Source: Spongilla lacustris | Lineage: Eukaryota; Porifera; Demospongiae; Spongillida; Spongillidae | DNA: 64,000 bases | Direction of reading: 5' to 3' | NCBI GenBank assembly: GCA_949361645.1 | Contig: OX442418.1 | Coordinates: 13,338,689-13,402,688, forward strand | In this document: piece after piece, positions 62,970-64,000 of the stretch | Layout: each line of letters opens with the position of its first letter | Numbering within the stretch: position 1 is the first letter of the stretch | Translations under genes and position numbers: made by a program | Notes under the pieces: generated by a model | What the model was told of the DNA's origin: nothing | Databases searched by the model: none | The model's input: the letters and a program-made list of their open reading frames with translations, nothing else

Positions 62970-63121
62970 GGGAGTGGTCAATAATAGACCCGGTCTTAAT
63001 TTTGGACTTTTTTAGGATGGTACCTACCACCTTTTCTGCCCCCACCCCACCAATCTCATTTCTCTTAAACACAAAAACATAAAATTGTAACTGTGTGTTG
63101 CATGTGCATGTGAATTATTGT

Positions 63122-63714
63122 TTAGGATGCATCTGCAAAAAGGCCTGGGAACCAGTACAGGACTGTGCCATTGTCGCTTTGCCGGTCCACCCACGCCATG
63201 CCCTCCGACACCAGGTGGTCCTACACAACAAAATGAAATAGCACGAGGAGCTAAATTTGAACGATGGACCTACCAGAGCAGCCCTGGCTCTCTGCTCAGT
63301 CCAGCCAAGGTCTTTTACCAGTATCTCCACACTGGTGTAACTAGTAGCCTGAAGATGAATGATATGCACACAGCATCAAGTTGAACAGCGAGGGCATGTT
63401 AAGTACCTCAGCCTTCTGGAACACTGTGCTGTGATCCATACTCAGCTCCCCTGGAACAGACTGAACAAGGCGATGATTTCCAGCCGAGATTACTGCAAAC
63501 CCACTGCCCAGCAGATGCAGCTTCTTGATGGCCCGAGCCAGGTCATCTCTGTAAGTAACATCTTCACACATGGCTTCCCTAACTAGCACCACACCAGCAC
63601 CATACATAGTTACTAGCACCACACTCTAAACTTACTCACTGACATCCTGCCTTGTCTTGCCACTTGTGGCCAGGACACGTTTCCTAAGTTCATCGAAGCT
63701 CATCAGGCCTGGAG

Positions 63715-63771
<57 letters not shown>

Positions 63772-64000
63772 GGTGCACTCCATATTCCCACACACACATA
63801 TATAAACATACCTCCATTCCTATCCCTTGTGGCCAGGCATATCTCTATGATCTGCACACCAAGCTGGAGGTGGAAGAAATGGGTGTGGTGACGTTGTACA
63901 TGTGCTTACAATAGAATTGCTAACCTCATAGTAGAAATCTCCCACACCTAGTGCTTGTGCCCAAAACCCTTTACTTGCTATGTGTTGGGGTAGAGACAGT
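63122..64000 (-). CDS. SNF8: SNF8 / VPS22, ESCRT-II subunit (5' part outside the window)
   Basis: SNF8 (EAP30, VPS22) is the winged-helix core subunit of ESCRT-II, which sorts ubiquitinated cargo into multivesicular bodies. Minus-strand exons read from the window edge: [31 protein letters not shown], then GLMSFDELRKRVLATSGKTR (about 63640-63710), YRDDLARAIKKLHLLGSGFA followed by HRLVQSVPGELSMDHSTVFQ (about 63400-63560), TSYTSVEILVKDLGWTEQRA (about 63260-63340) and a last exon with YWFPGLFADAS and TAA at 63122-63124. Human SNF8 has the same blocks ([36 protein letters not shown]). The first 90 or so residues lie beyond the window. A (TG)n tract sits in an intron at 63716-63769. Confidence 0.93.
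63716..63769. repeat. (TG)n microsatellite in SNF8 intron
   Basis: About 26 GT units between the exon GLMSFDELRKR and the upstream exon. Confidence 0.97.

Overview
The window is nuclear DNA from an animal with small, densely packed, intron-rich genes. All gene calls come from recognising protein similarity to metazoan families: cilium (BBS5), dynactin and kinesin-1 transport, a PH+PTB docking adaptor, TORC1 signalling (MIOS), F-BAR endocytosis (NOSTRIN), ESCRT-II (SNF8). The very short intergenic spaces, several head-to-head gene pairs and degenerate reverse-transcriptase elements of a type I associate with sponges and cnidarians suggest an early-branching metazoan, most likely a demosponge. 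The species assignment is inference. Exon boundaries were read by eye from GT/GC...AG sites and reading phase. BBS5, RPA3, YBEY and ANKAR close in frame to 337, 104, 169 and 1413 aa.

Layout, left to right: a cut-off ORF (-, 1-87); BBS5 (+, 153-2678); DCTN2 (-, 2820-5543); KIF5 kinesin-1 heavy chain (+, 5706-23136), interrupted by a 200-N gap and about 5.5 kb of decayed retroelement and orphan ABC-transporter sequence; a DOK/IRS-like adaptor (-, 23372-25421); RPA3 (+, 25529-26039); MIOS (-, 26270-43127); NOSTRIN (+, 43238-48069); ACAD11 (+, 48361-53020); PRPS (+, 53140-54636); YBEY (-, 54693-55536); INO80C (-, 55614-56419); ANKAR (+, 56626-61172); a 1.9 kb intergenic stretch with a piggyBac-like MITE; and the 3' part of SNF8 (-, 63122 to the window edge). 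DCTN2/KIF5, adaptor/RPA3, MIOS/NOSTRIN and INO80C/ANKAR are divergent pairs with 107-206 bp between start codons. BBS5/DCTN2, KIF5/adaptor, RPA3/MIOS and PRPS/YBEY converge with 56-235 bp between stops. The genes share housekeeping and cytoskeletal themes but form no pathway cluster.

The striking feature is the load of tandem repeats, nearly all inside introns. They include a 13-bp array of 1.9 kb, a pure GGA array of 1.5 kb, and roughly twenty other minisatellites. Several are built from splice-site sequence. A 27-bp array in KIF5 repeats an in-frame 5' splice site about 30 times. A 37-bp array in ACAD11 repeats a 3' splice site plus the start of its exon six times. A 21-bp KIF5 array carries acceptor and donor motifs 2-3 nt apart and follows a copied exon end. 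A 10-bp KIF5 array repeats a donor, and a MIOS intron array repeats a perfect TACTAAC branch-point motif. Splice-junction-seeded minisatellites are the main candidate for something undescribed here.

The main integrity problem is KIF5: the P-loop exons are absent, and the flanking exons are out of phase across the gap-containing region.
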